64,000 nt of DNA from Vreelandella zhaodongensis. GTDB lineage: Bacteria > Pseudomonadota > Gammaproteobacteria > Pseudomonadales > Halomonadaceae. Shown here one piece after another: positions 26,095 to 34,527 of this stretch (the first letter of the stretch is position 1; each line of letters opens with the position of its first letter). The stretch is from assembly GCF_013415115.1 (NCBI RefSeq), contig NZ_JACCDD010000001.1, positions 62,001 to 126,000 on the forward strand, in the 5' to 3' direction. The translations under genes were made by a program, and so were the position numbers. Below the pieces are notes generated by a model. The model did no database searches. It was not told the origin of the DNA and saw nothing but the letters and a program-made list of their open reading frames with translations.

Positions 26095-28023
26095 GTGAAT
26101 ATTATGTTAAAGCCGAACGACGTTGTTGAAGATAGTTTATCTGGTGATAAGTTGAATATTGAAGGGTGTGAGCTTTTTGTCTATAAAAAACAAAAGTACT
26201 CTAAAGAAAAAAAGCTTCCAACATATTCAGTGGCTATCAACGCATCTGTCGGAAGTAAAAGAGTAAGTGTTGTTCGGCATGGCTATATAATGAGCAAAGT
26301 TGGTCGTGTGCCATTACTAAATAAAAATATGTCTGAATGTGCGCTTGAAGACTTTCCAGGTGAGGTTGAGCTGAATAGCCTTAACGTCAAAGATGTAAGG
26401 AAAGCGCTGTACTTGTTACGAGATGACGCTTGCTTAAATGCGGTTAATGAGAACAGTGATGAGTTAAAAAGCAGTTCAGAGTTATTGGATAACGAAAATG
26501 ATGTTGATCATTTGTTGTTAATGGAAAGGGCTAAAGCAAGGCTTAGGCCGTTTAGGCTAGCGATCAACGATCTTATTCGTTTCGTATCGAATGAAACTCG
26601 AAACTCTGATTCTGTGGAAGAGTGTTACGTAGATGGAGAGCAGGTTTCAAGGAGGTTCTTTTTATCTGAAGTGTTTAACAGAATTGAAGACTATACAGCT
26701 TACCCCCTTCCAGCTAAACCATTTATTTATGGAAAAGAAATAGTAGAGTATTCTGATTTTAAAGAGCTAAAGCTTCTTAAGAAGAATGGCACAAAGGGTT
26801 TTCTCTTTTATTATTATGCTCTTGGCTACGGGCTTTCCGCTACAAGATTGAGTAAGTTTAGCCTTATTGCAGAAGATAAGCATCGGAATAATATGCTTTA
26901 TAGTTGGAGCACATCCCAGCTTTCGAGCATTGTTTCACATGCATTTTGTGTTGATAAGGAAGCAACACGGCAAATTCTAAATGAGCAGAGTTTACCGGTA
27001 CCTGCAGGACGTGCTTTTGAACCAAAAGATATTACATCTGCATTAGAATATGCAGAGTTAATTGGTTACCCCGTTGTATGTAAACCTCTGAATGGCTCTA
27101 AGGGAGAAGGGGTAGTAGTTAATATAAAGAAAAAAGAAGAGCTGTTAGCCGCTATAAAAACTCTAGAGCGTAGTGTTTATAAAGACAGTGATTTCATTGT
27201 TGAAAAATATATCAAAGGAAAAGATTACCGTATTGTAGTCGTCGGCAATGAAGTGAAAGGAGCGCTCTGTCGCGAGCTAGCTTCTGTAACAGGTGATGGT
27301 GTTCACAGCACAGCAGAGCTAATGCTTGCAAAGCATGCATGGAGAATGAAGAACCCCCACTTTATTGAGCGCTCTGCATTCATCGAAGAAGATAGTGCTT
27401 TCGGCAATATCAATGATTTTTCCGTAGACCTTTTACGTGTTCCAGAACTGAATGAGCACGTGGTATTTGGAACAAGCTGTAACCTTTCACAAGGTGCAGA
27501 TTCCGTAGATGTTTTAGACGAATTACATCCCTCAATTAAAGAAGCTGCAGTAAAAGCGACAGAAGCAATTCCTGGATTACGATATTGCGGGGTTGATATT
27601 TTAATTGAAGATCATACAAAAGACATTGCCTCTCAGTCGGCTGCTATTATTGAGTTGAATGCGAAAGCAGCGATTGGTAACTGTGAGTACCCCATGTTTG
27701 GCAAGCCGCGTGAGGTTGTTAAATCAATATTTACGACGGTGGCCGAAGACTTTGGTATTGATATTCCAAAGGTATTTAATGAAGGGCACTGCAAAGTGGT
27801 TTGTGAAGTAAAAGGCTCTATAGATAAAAAAGAATATGCCCGTTGGGCCTACAGATCGGCTAAACAATTAGGTGTGGATCTTAAAGTAAAAGAGTTAAAC
27901 AGCCCAAAAGTTCACATAGAGCTAGAAGGCAGTGTGAAGGTGGTGGCTATGATGGCAACAAGGCTAGTCGTTGGGCCTAGGTCTTCAAGGCCATACTCAG
28001 TTAAAACCCGCCTGATTGCTTAA
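26095..28023 (+). CDS. CphA/GshAB-like ATP-grasp ligase with acylphosphatase-like C-terminus
   Basis: 642 residues; the start may be this GTG or the ATG three codons later (better spaced from AAGAG). The ATP-grasp core covers about 280-560: LNEQSLPVPAGRAF, GYPVVCKPLNGSKGEGVVV near 323, FIVEKYIKGKDYRIVVVG near 369, SVTGDGVHSTAELMLAK, and the metal-binding IIELNAKAAIGN near 518. The segment ADSVDVLDELHPSIKEAAV followed by YCGVDILIED is typical of cyanophycin and glutathione (GshAB) synthetase-type amino-acid ligases. About 270 N-terminal residues are unassigned. The last 75 resemble a degenerate acylphosphatase fold. The gene is clearly AT-rich. Likely role: ATP-dependent amide bond formation on a capsule precursor (inference). 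Confidence 0.8.
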   Translation: MNIMLKPNDVVEDSLSGDKLNIEGCELFVYKKQKYSKEKKLPTYSVAINASVGSKRVSVVRHGYIMSKVGRVPLLNKNMSECALEDFPGEVELNSLNVKDVRKALYLLRDDACLNAVNENSDELKSSSELLDNENDVDHLLLMERAKARLRPFRLAINDLIRFVSNETRNSDSVEECYVDGEQVSRRFFLSEVFNRIEDYTAYPLPAKPFIYGKEIVEYSDFKELKLLKKNGTKGFLFYYYALGYGLSATRLSKFSLIAEDKHRNNMLYSWSTSQLSSIVSHAFCVDKEATRQILNEQSLPVPAGRAFEPKDITSALEYAELIGYPVVCKPLNGSKGEGVVVNIKKKEELLAAIKTLERSVYKDSDFIVEKYIKGKDYRIVVVGNEVKGALCRELASVTGDGVHSTAELMLAKHAWRMKNPHFIERSAFIEEDSAFGNINDFSVDLLRVPELNEHVVFGTSCNLSQGADSVDVLDELHPSIKEAAVKATEAIPGLRYCGVDILIEDHTKDIASQSAAIIELNAKAAIGNCEYPMFGKPREVVKSIFTTVAEDFGIDIPKVFNEGHCKVVCEVKGSIDKKEYARWAYRSAKQLGVDLKVKELNSPKVHIELEGSVKVVAMMATRLVVGPRSSRPYSVKTRLIA

Positions 28024-28046
28024 TTATTATATTCAAGGGATAGAAT

Positions 28047-29186
28047 ATGAACACTCAAATAAGTGATGTACGAAGCGAAAATTTTGATGGGTTTAATGTT
28101 CTTTGCCAAGCTTTACTTTTTGGTGCGAAAGTCAAAGTTATGCCTGGGCAGCTTTTTTTGATTGAAGGTGAAGATCAAAAAGAAAAGACAGCATTTGTAC
28201 ACAGTGTTGCACTAAGTACACGGTTATCGACTATAACCTTCGTGCTTCAAAAACGATTTCGTAGAGCAATCCATCAAAGGAAGAAAGTGCCAGTTCCTGT
28301 AGGTGCTACATTCTCTTACTTTGCGAAGAAAGATCCTATTAAGTACGCTAAAAAAATAGGTTACCCTGTTGTTGTTAAGGAGGTGTTTGGCGAGAATCCT
28401 GCATTCGCAGTTTATAATGTTAATAATCCTGAAGAGTTGGTGGAGGCCATAGCGAAAGTTAAAGCACACTTGCCTACTACTGCAGAACATGAGCCGGCAT
28501 CTTATGCACAAACCATTAATCTTTCATCTGCTGAAATGGATGAGGATGGAACACGCACAAAATCTGATAAAGCTAGGTTTCTAATAGAGAAACAACTCCA
28601 AGGAGAACACTACAGATCTTATGTTGTTAATGGGAAGCATGTTTTAACTTTACAAAAAGAGAGTAATGTTAAATATGAGGTTGAACCTCCTGAAAAAGTG
28701 AAACACATCGCAGAGCAAGCGGTTAGTGTTATTTCTGGCTTGGCTAATGGTACGGTTGATATTGTTAGTGATATGTCTGGGGGGACTTATGTGGTTGAGC
28801 TTTCTGAGAGGTTTATTATTCCAGACGCTTGCCAGAACCGATTATCTGTTTGCGATAAGGTTTTTTCAAATTTGCTTCTTAGCGAAGTGAATATGGCTGG
28901 TTTAAAGCTTAGAAGCAAAAAAACAAGAGGTACTTATAATTTTAGTTTTTATGGAATTACAAGTTCTACTGACTTTGTTTCTTCATTAACAGCAACGGCA
29001 GCTGAGCTAGGGGCTAAATTATCCGTTTTATCAATTGATGATGTAGCGGGTATGGTTGCTGTCTCACTTAAAAGTGAAGCGATTCTTTCCGCATTGTTTA
29101 TCGAAAAAGTGTTCTATGGCCATCATATTTCAAGTTTGACGGTTGAACGAAAAAAATCGATTAAGAAAAAGTTTCTATTTGGTTGA
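28047..29186 (+). CDS. Degenerate ATP-grasp paralogue (probable pseudoenzyme C)
   Basis: 379 residues, SD AAGGGA. It follows the plan of its neighbours: VPVPVGATFSYFAKKDPIKY near 78, GYPVVVKEVFGENPAFAVYN at about 105, FLIEKQLQGEHYRSYVVNGK near 178, a VDIVSDMSGGTYVVELSERF segment near 235-255, and a C-terminal acylphosphatase-like domain (about 300-370). The ATP loop has lost its glycine run (VFGENPAF instead of LNGSKGEG), the GDG-containing segment is missing, and the metal-binding E-x-N reads ELSE. It has probably lost or altered activity. AT-rich, and likely cotranscribed with the preceding gene (23 bases apart). Confidence 0.72.
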   Translation: MNTQISDVRSENFDGFNVLCQALLFGAKVKVMPGQLFLIEGEDQKEKTAFVHSVALSTRLSTITFVLQKRFRRAIHQRKKVPVPVGATFSYFAKKDPIKYAKKIGYPVVVKEVFGENPAFAVYNVNNPEELVEAIAKVKAHLPTTAEHEPASYAQTINLSSAEMDEDGTRTKSDKARFLIEKQLQGEHYRSYVVNGKHVLTLQKESNVKYEVEPPEKVKHIAEQAVSVISGLANGTVDIVSDMSGGTYVVELSERFIIPDACQNRLSVCDKVFSNLLLSEVNMAGLKLRSKKTRGTYNFSFYGITSSTDFVSSLTATAAELGAKLSVLSIDDVAGMVAVSLKSEAILSALFIEKVFYGHHISSLTVERKKSIKKKFLFG

Positions 29187-29284
29187 TAATGAGTAGTCGT
29201 GTGAGATAGTGCTTATATTAGCCAAGCTAAACTCTTTTTATTTTTTATAATTTAAGCTGATATTTTATAGGTGAGGTGCTTGGA

Positions 29285-30697
29285 ATGTTATTAGCAAGAG
29301 AGTGGCCGGAAAGTTTTTCTGAAAAAGTGGTTTCAAAAGCTTTTGGAAATAAGCTGTGTAGTTATGCTATTTCGCTAGAAGCTTGGAGGCGCGGTCTTAG
29401 TGTTACAATTTTAGATTCTGAATATGATAGGTATTTGATAGAAAGCAGGAAGAAGTCTATTGTTTTTAATCGGTCGAAGTGTTCTTTAACGACCAATGAA
29501 GCGGTATCTTTTATTAAAGATAAACAAGTAGCCCGTAAGTTGATGCTAACAGCAGGCGTTGAAGTTCCTCCTGGGAAGCTTTTTCCAGCTTCAAGCGGTG
29601 ACAAAGATGTTATTGATTATGCTGAAGAAATAGGTTATCCCGTTGTAATAAAGCCCCTGAGTGGTTCTCTGGGGAGAGGCGTTTTTACTGCGATACAGAA
29701 TCAAAAAGATTTGGTCGATATTTTCAAGCATTTAGCCAATGATTTAAAAGTTAAGGAAATTGTAGTTGAAAAGCACGTTGAGGGAGATGATTACAGGGCC
29801 TTCGTTGTTGGCGGTAAAGTTGTGGCCGCAGTTAAACGAATTCCTGCAAACGTAGTTGGAGATGGATCTCACTCGATTGAACAACTCATTTCTCTGAAAA
29901 ATAAGGATAGAAAGAAAAACCCTTTCTTATCTAAGGGGCTTATTAAGAAAGATAAAGAAGTGTTAGCTAAAATTGCAGCCTCTGGCTACACCTTAGATAG
30001 TATACTTGAAAACGGCAAGGTTTTGTTTTTAAGAGGGAAAGCAAATGCTTCAGCTGGGGGAGACGTTATAGATGTAACTGATACACTTCCTGAAATAGTT
30101 AAAGAATCTGCTGCTAAGGCTATTTCTTCTATTCCGGGGCTGGAATACTGTGGTGTTGATGTACTGTATGACGAAGCAACTAAGCGCCATGCAATTATAG
30201 AAATGAATTCTAGGGCGCAAATAGGCGTGAATATGTACCCTACAGAAGGTGTAGGAAGAAACATTCCAAAAGCCATTATTGATTATTATTTTCCTGAAGC
30301 ACCGATAGTACATGAAAAGTCTAATCCGAAATATATATTTGATTTGGATTTGGCACTTCATCCCATTAAACTTGGTGTGGCTAAATCTGTCAAACTTGCG
30401 CCAATAGCTAGACAGAATATCAACAAAAACTCACTAATAAGTAATTTTTATAAGTTTGAAAAGGGGTGCAGTATTAGTCGCATAGCAGAAGCAAGAATTT
30501 ACAAGCTATCTAAGGAGTTAAAGGTGGATGGCTTCATCAGGAAAGACAAAGATGATACGTTCTCAATGATGGTTTCTGTAAATAAGTCTAAAGAGAAAGA
30601 GTTTTTAGCTGGGGTTTGTGAAATACTTCAGACAAAATGTGGTACCTCCAAAAAGTGGGTAGGGTTAGTTACTAAAGGGTTTAGATTCTCCTCCTAA
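29285..30697 (+). CDS. CphA/GshAB-like ATP-grasp ligase with acylphosphatase-like tail
   Basis: 470 residues from the ATG six bases after GAGGTG; an upstream GTG is less likely. A short N-terminal domain (FGNKLCSYAISLEAWRRGL) precedes the ATP-grasp core: GVEVPPGKLFPAS, GYPVVIKPLSGSLGRGVF near 116, IVVEKHVEGDDYRAFVVGGK near 159, RIPANVVGDGSHSIEQLI, ANASAGGDVIDVTDTLP near 255, YCGVDVLYDE and IIEMNSRAQIGVNMYP near 304. ATP and Mg residues are intact. The last 80 residues resemble acylphosphatase but lack its catalytic Arg and Asn (FIRKDKDD instead of WVRNRKDG). It is a close paralogue of the gene at 31922. Predicted amino-acid ligase; substrate unknown. Confidence 0.83.
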   Translation: MLLAREWPESFSEKVVSKAFGNKLCSYAISLEAWRRGLSVTILDSEYDRYLIESRKKSIVFNRSKCSLTTNEAVSFIKDKQVARKLMLTAGVEVPPGKLFPASSGDKDVIDYAEEIGYPVVIKPLSGSLGRGVFTAIQNQKDLVDIFKHLANDLKVKEIVVEKHVEGDDYRAFVVGGKVVAAVKRIPANVVGDGSHSIEQLISLKNKDRKKNPFLSKGLIKKDKEVLAKIAASGYTLDSILENGKVLFLRGKANASAGGDVIDVTDTLPEIVKESAAKAISSIPGLEYCGVDVLYDEATKRHAIIEMNSRAQIGVNMYPTEGVGRNIPKAIIDYYFPEAPIVHEKSNPKYIFDLDLALHPIKLGVAKSVKLAPIARQNINKNSLISNFYKFEKGCSISRIAEARIYKLSKELKVDGFIRKDKDDTFSMMVSVNKSKEKEFLAGVCEILQTKCGTSKKWVGLVTKGFRFSS

Positions 30698-30714
30698 TGT
30701 TTTTTAAGTATTTG

Positions 30715-30743
30715 TGGTGGGCTTATGCCCACCATAATTTTTT
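30715..30743 (+). terminator. Rho-independent terminator within the ATP-grasp array
   Basis: The perfect 8-bp stem TGGTGGGC / GCCCACCA with loop TTAT is followed by TAATTTTTT. It is placed between the ATP-grasp gene ending at 30697 and the CapA-like gene, so read-through (for example by RfaH) or a new promoter is needed for the genes beyond. Confidence 0.85.
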
Positions 30744-30881
30744 AATTGAAGTGTTTTCTATATGGGGCTTAAATATTTAGCAAGCCTCTTTTGTATATCT
30801 GAGTGATAAAGTTGAAGCTAAAAGCTCCATGTGCTTTCAATCTTTATTTAGTATTTTTTTCTTCGGAAACTGGGAGTGTTT

Positions 30882-31913
30882 ATGATATGTAAAGTTGGAG
30901 CGGTAGGAGATATCTTACTTCACGGTAATGTAATACGTTCCTGCAAAAGTGGAGATGATTATGATTTTTCAGCTAAAATGGGTTTAGCTGAGGCACTTTT
31001 TAAAAATTTTGATATCTCGATAGTCAATCAAGAAAGTATAGCTGCGGGTTCAAATTATCCCATAAGCTCATATCCAAAATTTAACTCGCCAACTCAAATA
31101 TTAGACTATCTAGTATATATGGGCGTAGATATAGTTAATGTCGCGAATAATCATATGCTCGATTTTGGGCAAGATGCTTTATCTAGTTACATATCTAATT
31201 TGAAACAGAGAAACCTTGAGTATGTTGGTTGCGAAGTCGACGACTCAACAACGTATAAAGTGATTGAAAGCAATGGCATTAAGGTTGCTTTCATATCTTA
31301 TACAGATGGTTCGAAATTACCTATTAAGACAATTAATGAATTAAATATTAATTATTTTAAAGGTGAAAGTTACGCGATGCGTATGAACCATCGATTGACA
31401 AAAATAAAAAGAGATATTAAGGAAGCAAAAGCACATGCCGATGCTGTTATATTATCGCTTCATTTCGGAGAAGAATACCATCGCCTACCAAACTCATTTC
31501 AGCGTGAGGTGGTTATAACCCTAGCAGAGACCAGTGTTGATGTTATTATTGGTCATCATCCACATGTTTTACAACCCACAGAATGGATTGAAAACTCCAT
31601 GGGTAAGCAAGTTTTAGTGGCTTATTCTTTGGGAAATTTCTTTAGTGGTCAAGGTGGCTTATATCGCCAAATCGGAGGATGTTTTTCTTTTGATTTGAGA
31701 AAAGTGGATAACGAGTGTGTTGTCGAGAATGAGTCGATAGAGTTTACCTATGTCGATGTTTTTGGAGACCTTAGTTTAAAGAAATTATCCGATTTAGCCG
31801 ATCAAAATGAGATTTTGCGGACTGGGCGTGGAAGGGTTCACAACGCCAAATCTATACACGACAAGTTGAAATCAAACTTTACTAAATTTAATTCAAGTAT
31901 AACAGTATATTAG
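30882..31913 (+). CDS. CapA-family (poly-gamma-glutamate capsule type) metallophosphatase-like protein without membrane anchor
   Basis: 343 residues from the ATG preceded by GGGAG; a GTG two codons upstream is an alternative. It has the PGA_cap/CapA motifs: VGAVGDILLHGNV at the N-terminus (Gly-Asp), VNQESIAAG near 50, VANNHMLDFG near 88, LSLHFGEEYHRLP near 194, and IIGHHPHVLQPTEWI near 225, all of the calcineurin-like metal-site type. CapA/PgsA proteins are needed for poly-gamma-glutamate synthesis in Bacillus, where they have an N-terminal membrane anchor. Here the fold starts at residue 3, with no signal or membrane segment, so the protein should be cytoplasmic. ATP-grasp paralogues lie on both sides. 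No CapB/CapC homologue is in the window. Confidence 0.85.
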   Translation: MICKVGAVGDILLHGNVIRSCKSGDDYDFSAKMGLAEALFKNFDISIVNQESIAAGSNYPISSYPKFNSPTQILDYLVYMGVDIVNVANNHMLDFGQDALSSYISNLKQRNLEYVGCEVDDSTTYKVIESNGIKVAFISYTDGSKLPIKTINELNINYFKGESYAMRMNHRLTKIKRDIKEAKAHADAVILSLHFGEEYHRLPNSFQREVVITLAETSVDVIIGHHPHVLQPTEWIENSMGKQVLVAYSLGNFFSGQGGLYRQIGGCFSFDLRKVDNECVVENESIEFTYVDVFGDLSLKKLSDLADQNEILRTGRGRVHNAKSIHDKLKSNFTKFNSSITVY

Positions 31914-31921
31914 GTGATTAT

Positions 31922-33322
31922 ATGGCAAGCGAAAAAGCAGTATATCCAATACATGTTAGCCCAAAAATAGTAAAGCAAGGTTTTGGTTATAAGCTGTGTG
32001 GTTTTTTAATCGCTTTAGAAGCATGGAGAAGAGGGCTTACCGTTAAGCTTGAAGATGCATCTTTTAAAAGGTACTCAATTAGCGATAACAATACTGAAGT
32101 TAGATTTATTCGTTCGAGGTCATCTTTGACCAAGAATAAAGCTATTGTCATCACTAAGAATAAACAGCTGACTAGAGAGTATCTTCAAGCTGCTGGTGTT
32201 CCGACTCCAGCAGGTAAGCTATTTGAAAGTTGTAATCTTAAAGATATCGAAAAATTTGCCTCTGAAATTGGTTTTCCTGTTGTTTTAAAGCCTCTTGATG
32301 GATCTTTGGGTAATGGTGTTGTTACCGATATTTCCGGGTCGGAAAGCTTAGCTGAAGCATTTGATTATGTCCATAATAAGCTTGGATTTAAAAAGTTGGT
32401 TTTAGAAAAGCAAGTGTGGGGAGATGATTTTAGAGCTTTTGTAATAGCAGGTAGAGTTGCTTCAGTTGTAAAAAGAGTGCCTGCAAATGTGGTTGGAGAT
32501 GGCAAGTCTACTATTTCAGAACTAATAGATCAGAAAAATGCTGAGCGAAAGCTCAATCCCTTTTTATCGACTGGCTTAATAAAAAAAGATGAAGAGGTTA
32601 ATAGGTATGTAGAAAAAAATGGTTTTACTATGTCTTCAGTTATTTTGCAAGGCGAAAAGTTAAGGCTAAGAGGTAAAGCAAACGCTTCTGCTGGTGCAGA
32701 TGTTATAGATGTTACCGATTCAATACCAGAATTTGCAAAGGATGCTGCTGTTCGTGCGGTTTCATGCATTCCAGATCTTGCATATTGCGGTGTTGATGTC
32801 ATGTATGATGAGGCTACTAATTCATGCCATATTATTGAGTTGAATGCTCAATCCCAAATTGGTGTTAATATTTATCCTAGTGAAGGAGAGGGGAAAGATT
32901 TAGCGAGGGCTATCGTTGATACATGCTTCCCTAATTCTCCTTATATAAAGAATAAATTTGACTCTAAGCTCGTATTCGATACTAGTTCCCTAAGTAAGGC
33001 TTTCATGTCTCACTCTGTTGAGAAGATCGTTCTCAGGAAGCCTTCTCTTGCTAATCTAAAAAAGATAAAGAGAAGCTACTGTGTGTTTTCGACATCAGAT
33101 GTTTTGTTAAAAAAGAAAATTTCGGTTTTGCTAAAGGATCACAATGTTGATGGTTTTATAAGCAAAAAAGATAATGATTTTCAACTTATGGTTTCTGGTG
33201 ATGTTAAAGAAGTGGAATCTTTCTTCGGTAAATTTTTTGATAGTTTGTCCGAGGTTAATTTAATGTTCACCAAGAGGTGGGTTGGGCTGGTTAAGAGTGG
33301 TTTCTTTATTAATTTGAGTTAA
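31922..33322 (+). CDS. CphA/GshAB-like ATP-grasp ligase with acylphosphatase-like tail (paralogue of 29285)
   Basis: 466 residues, eight bases after the CapA-like stop. It parallels the gene at 29285 through its whole length: FGYKLCGFLIALEAWRRGL, GVPTPAGKLFES, GFPVVLKPLDGSLGNGVV near 116, LVLEKQVWGDDFRAFVIAGR, RVPANVVGDGKSTISELI, ANASAGADVIDVTDSIP, YCGVDVMYDE and IIELNAQSQIGVNIYPSEG near 304. ATP-grasp residues are intact. The C-terminal acylphosphatase-like domain is again degenerate (FISKKDND where the catalytic Asn would be). The duplication flanking a CapA-like gene suggests two ligases with different amino-acid or acceptor specificity. AT-rich. Confidence 0.83.
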   Translation: MASEKAVYPIHVSPKIVKQGFGYKLCGFLIALEAWRRGLTVKLEDASFKRYSISDNNTEVRFIRSRSSLTKNKAIVITKNKQLTREYLQAAGVPTPAGKLFESCNLKDIEKFASEIGFPVVLKPLDGSLGNGVVTDISGSESLAEAFDYVHNKLGFKKLVLEKQVWGDDFRAFVIAGRVASVVKRVPANVVGDGKSTISELIDQKNAERKLNPFLSTGLIKKDEEVNRYVEKNGFTMSSVILQGEKLRLRGKANASAGADVIDVTDSIPEFAKDAAVRAVSCIPDLAYCGVDVMYDEATNSCHIIELNAQSQIGVNIYPSEGEGKDLARAIVDTCFPNSPYIKNKFDSKLVFDTSSLSKAFMSHSVEKIVLRKPSLANLKKIKRSYCVFSTSDVLLKKKISVLLKDHNVDGFISKKDNDFQLMVSGDVKEVESFFGKFFDSLSEVNLMFTKRWVGLVKSGFFINLS

Positions 33323-33437
33323 TTTTAAAGCTCAGTGAGTGATGAAAAATTAAATTGTGAAACTCAATCTCAACCGGTCTGACATGAATATTTATTTTAG
33401 CTCCAATGCTGGTTTTCATTAACTTAGTTGTCTGCCT

Positions 33438-33471
33438 TGGGGGCTAGATAGTTCGCGTAATAGGGCCCCCA
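33438..33471. repeat. 7-bp inverted repeat in the gap before the TupA-like gene
   Basis: TGGGGGC and GCCCCCA enclose 20 bases in the 273-base gap at 33323-33595, which otherwise shows no gene. There is no T run, so a terminator role is doubtful. The gap also marks the change from AT-rich to GC-richer sequence. Confidence 0.45.
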
Positions 33472-33595
33472 TCAAAATGACTAATGTTATGTTTTAGCTA
33501 GTTGTTATATCGTTGCGACGATTTCATCTAGCTGTTGTAATAGCTTTGCTACTATGCAGTTAGTAGTTTGATTAGTACTCACATGGTCATTTTCA

Positions 33596-34495
33596 ATGAG
33601 TGAATCCTCTCTTCCCTCCTTTTGTAGATTTCTTCAAGATCCCAAAGGGCTTGCCTGGATGCAGGCTTCTCACCCTGCCCGTAAAGGAACCTTGCCTGCG
33701 CCGCCTTCATTTCGCTCTGCGATGGATGTGCTGGTGCGTCGCTACCAGCGGGAAGAGCAGCAGCCCGGGGTTACCAGTTTTGCTGAGCTGGCGGGGAATC
33801 GTGGTTGGGTGGCAAGCCAAATGCATGTGCTTGGGGTGCCTACTGCGAAGATCTTAAAAGATGACTTTTCACTACAACAACTGCGCGATGTGTTGGAAGG
33901 CGTCGATGCGTGTGTGATCAAGCCAAAAGAAGCCCATAGTTCCCGTGGGGTGCTTTCGTTAAAACGGGTGGATGAGATCACCTTCGAATGCTTGCAATTG
34001 CGCTGCCGCTTGCGTTTGGTGGATATTCTTGAGCGGCTTTATCAGGAAATGCGCGACCACCAGTTCCCTAACCACTGGCAGTTGGAAGAGCTATTGCTAC
34101 CCCCTGCGGGGTTGCTTCGCCCGGTTGATGATTTTAAGTTTTATGCGTTCCGTGGCCGTGTGGGTTTAATCCTACAGGTAGCCCGTCAGCCAGAAGGGCA
34201 GTATTATCGTTGGTACGACCGTGATTGGCACCCTGTTGAAACAGGTAAGTATGCTGAGGCGATCGATTCGGCCTTGCTCCCCCCGCGCGATCCCCAAGCG
34301 CTGTTACGGGTAGCGGAGCAGGTTTCAGCGGTGTTGCCTACTCCGTTTTGCCGAGTGGATTTGTATGAAGCACGCCAGGGGCCGGTGTTGGGAGAGCTCA
34401 CGCCGGTACCCGGTACTTACCACGCCTTTGGTGAACAAGCAGATCTTTACCTGGGTGCAATGTTTGAACTAGACAATGGGGCAGCTGGTTTTTAG
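33596..34495 (+). CDS. TupA-like ATP-grasp protein
   Basis: 299 residues resembling the TupA-like ATP-grasp family (PF14305 type), named for a teichuronopeptide biosynthesis gene of alkaliphilic Bacillus. Visible are WVASQMHVLGVPTAKIL near 66, the lysine-containing nucleotide segment ACVIKPKEAHSSRGVLSL near 104, WQLEELLLPP near 161, DDFKFYAFRGRVGLILQVAR near 177, and FCRVDLYEARQGPVLGELTP at about 248-268 with the metal-site acid. No clear ribosome site precedes the ATG. Teichuronopeptide joins polyglutamate to polyglucuronate, so a TupA relative beside CapA and with ugd in the locus is suggestive. Substrate is unknown. Confidence 0.75.
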   Translation: MSESSLPSFCRFLQDPKGLAWMQASHPARKGTLPAPPSFRSAMDVLVRRYQREEQQPGVTSFAELAGNRGWVASQMHVLGVPTAKILKDDFSLQQLRDVLEGVDACVIKPKEAHSSRGVLSLKRVDEITFECLQLRCRLRLVDILERLYQEMRDHQFPNHWQLEELLLPPAGLLRPVDDFKFYAFRGRVGLILQVARQPEGQYYRWYDRDWHPVETGKYAEAIDSALLPPRDPQALLRVAEQVSAVLPTPFCRVDLYEARQGPVLGELTPVPGTYHAFGEQADLYLGAMFELDNGAAGF

Positions 34496-34527
34496 GCTAG
34501 AAGACACACTAATAAAGAGTGTTTTGA

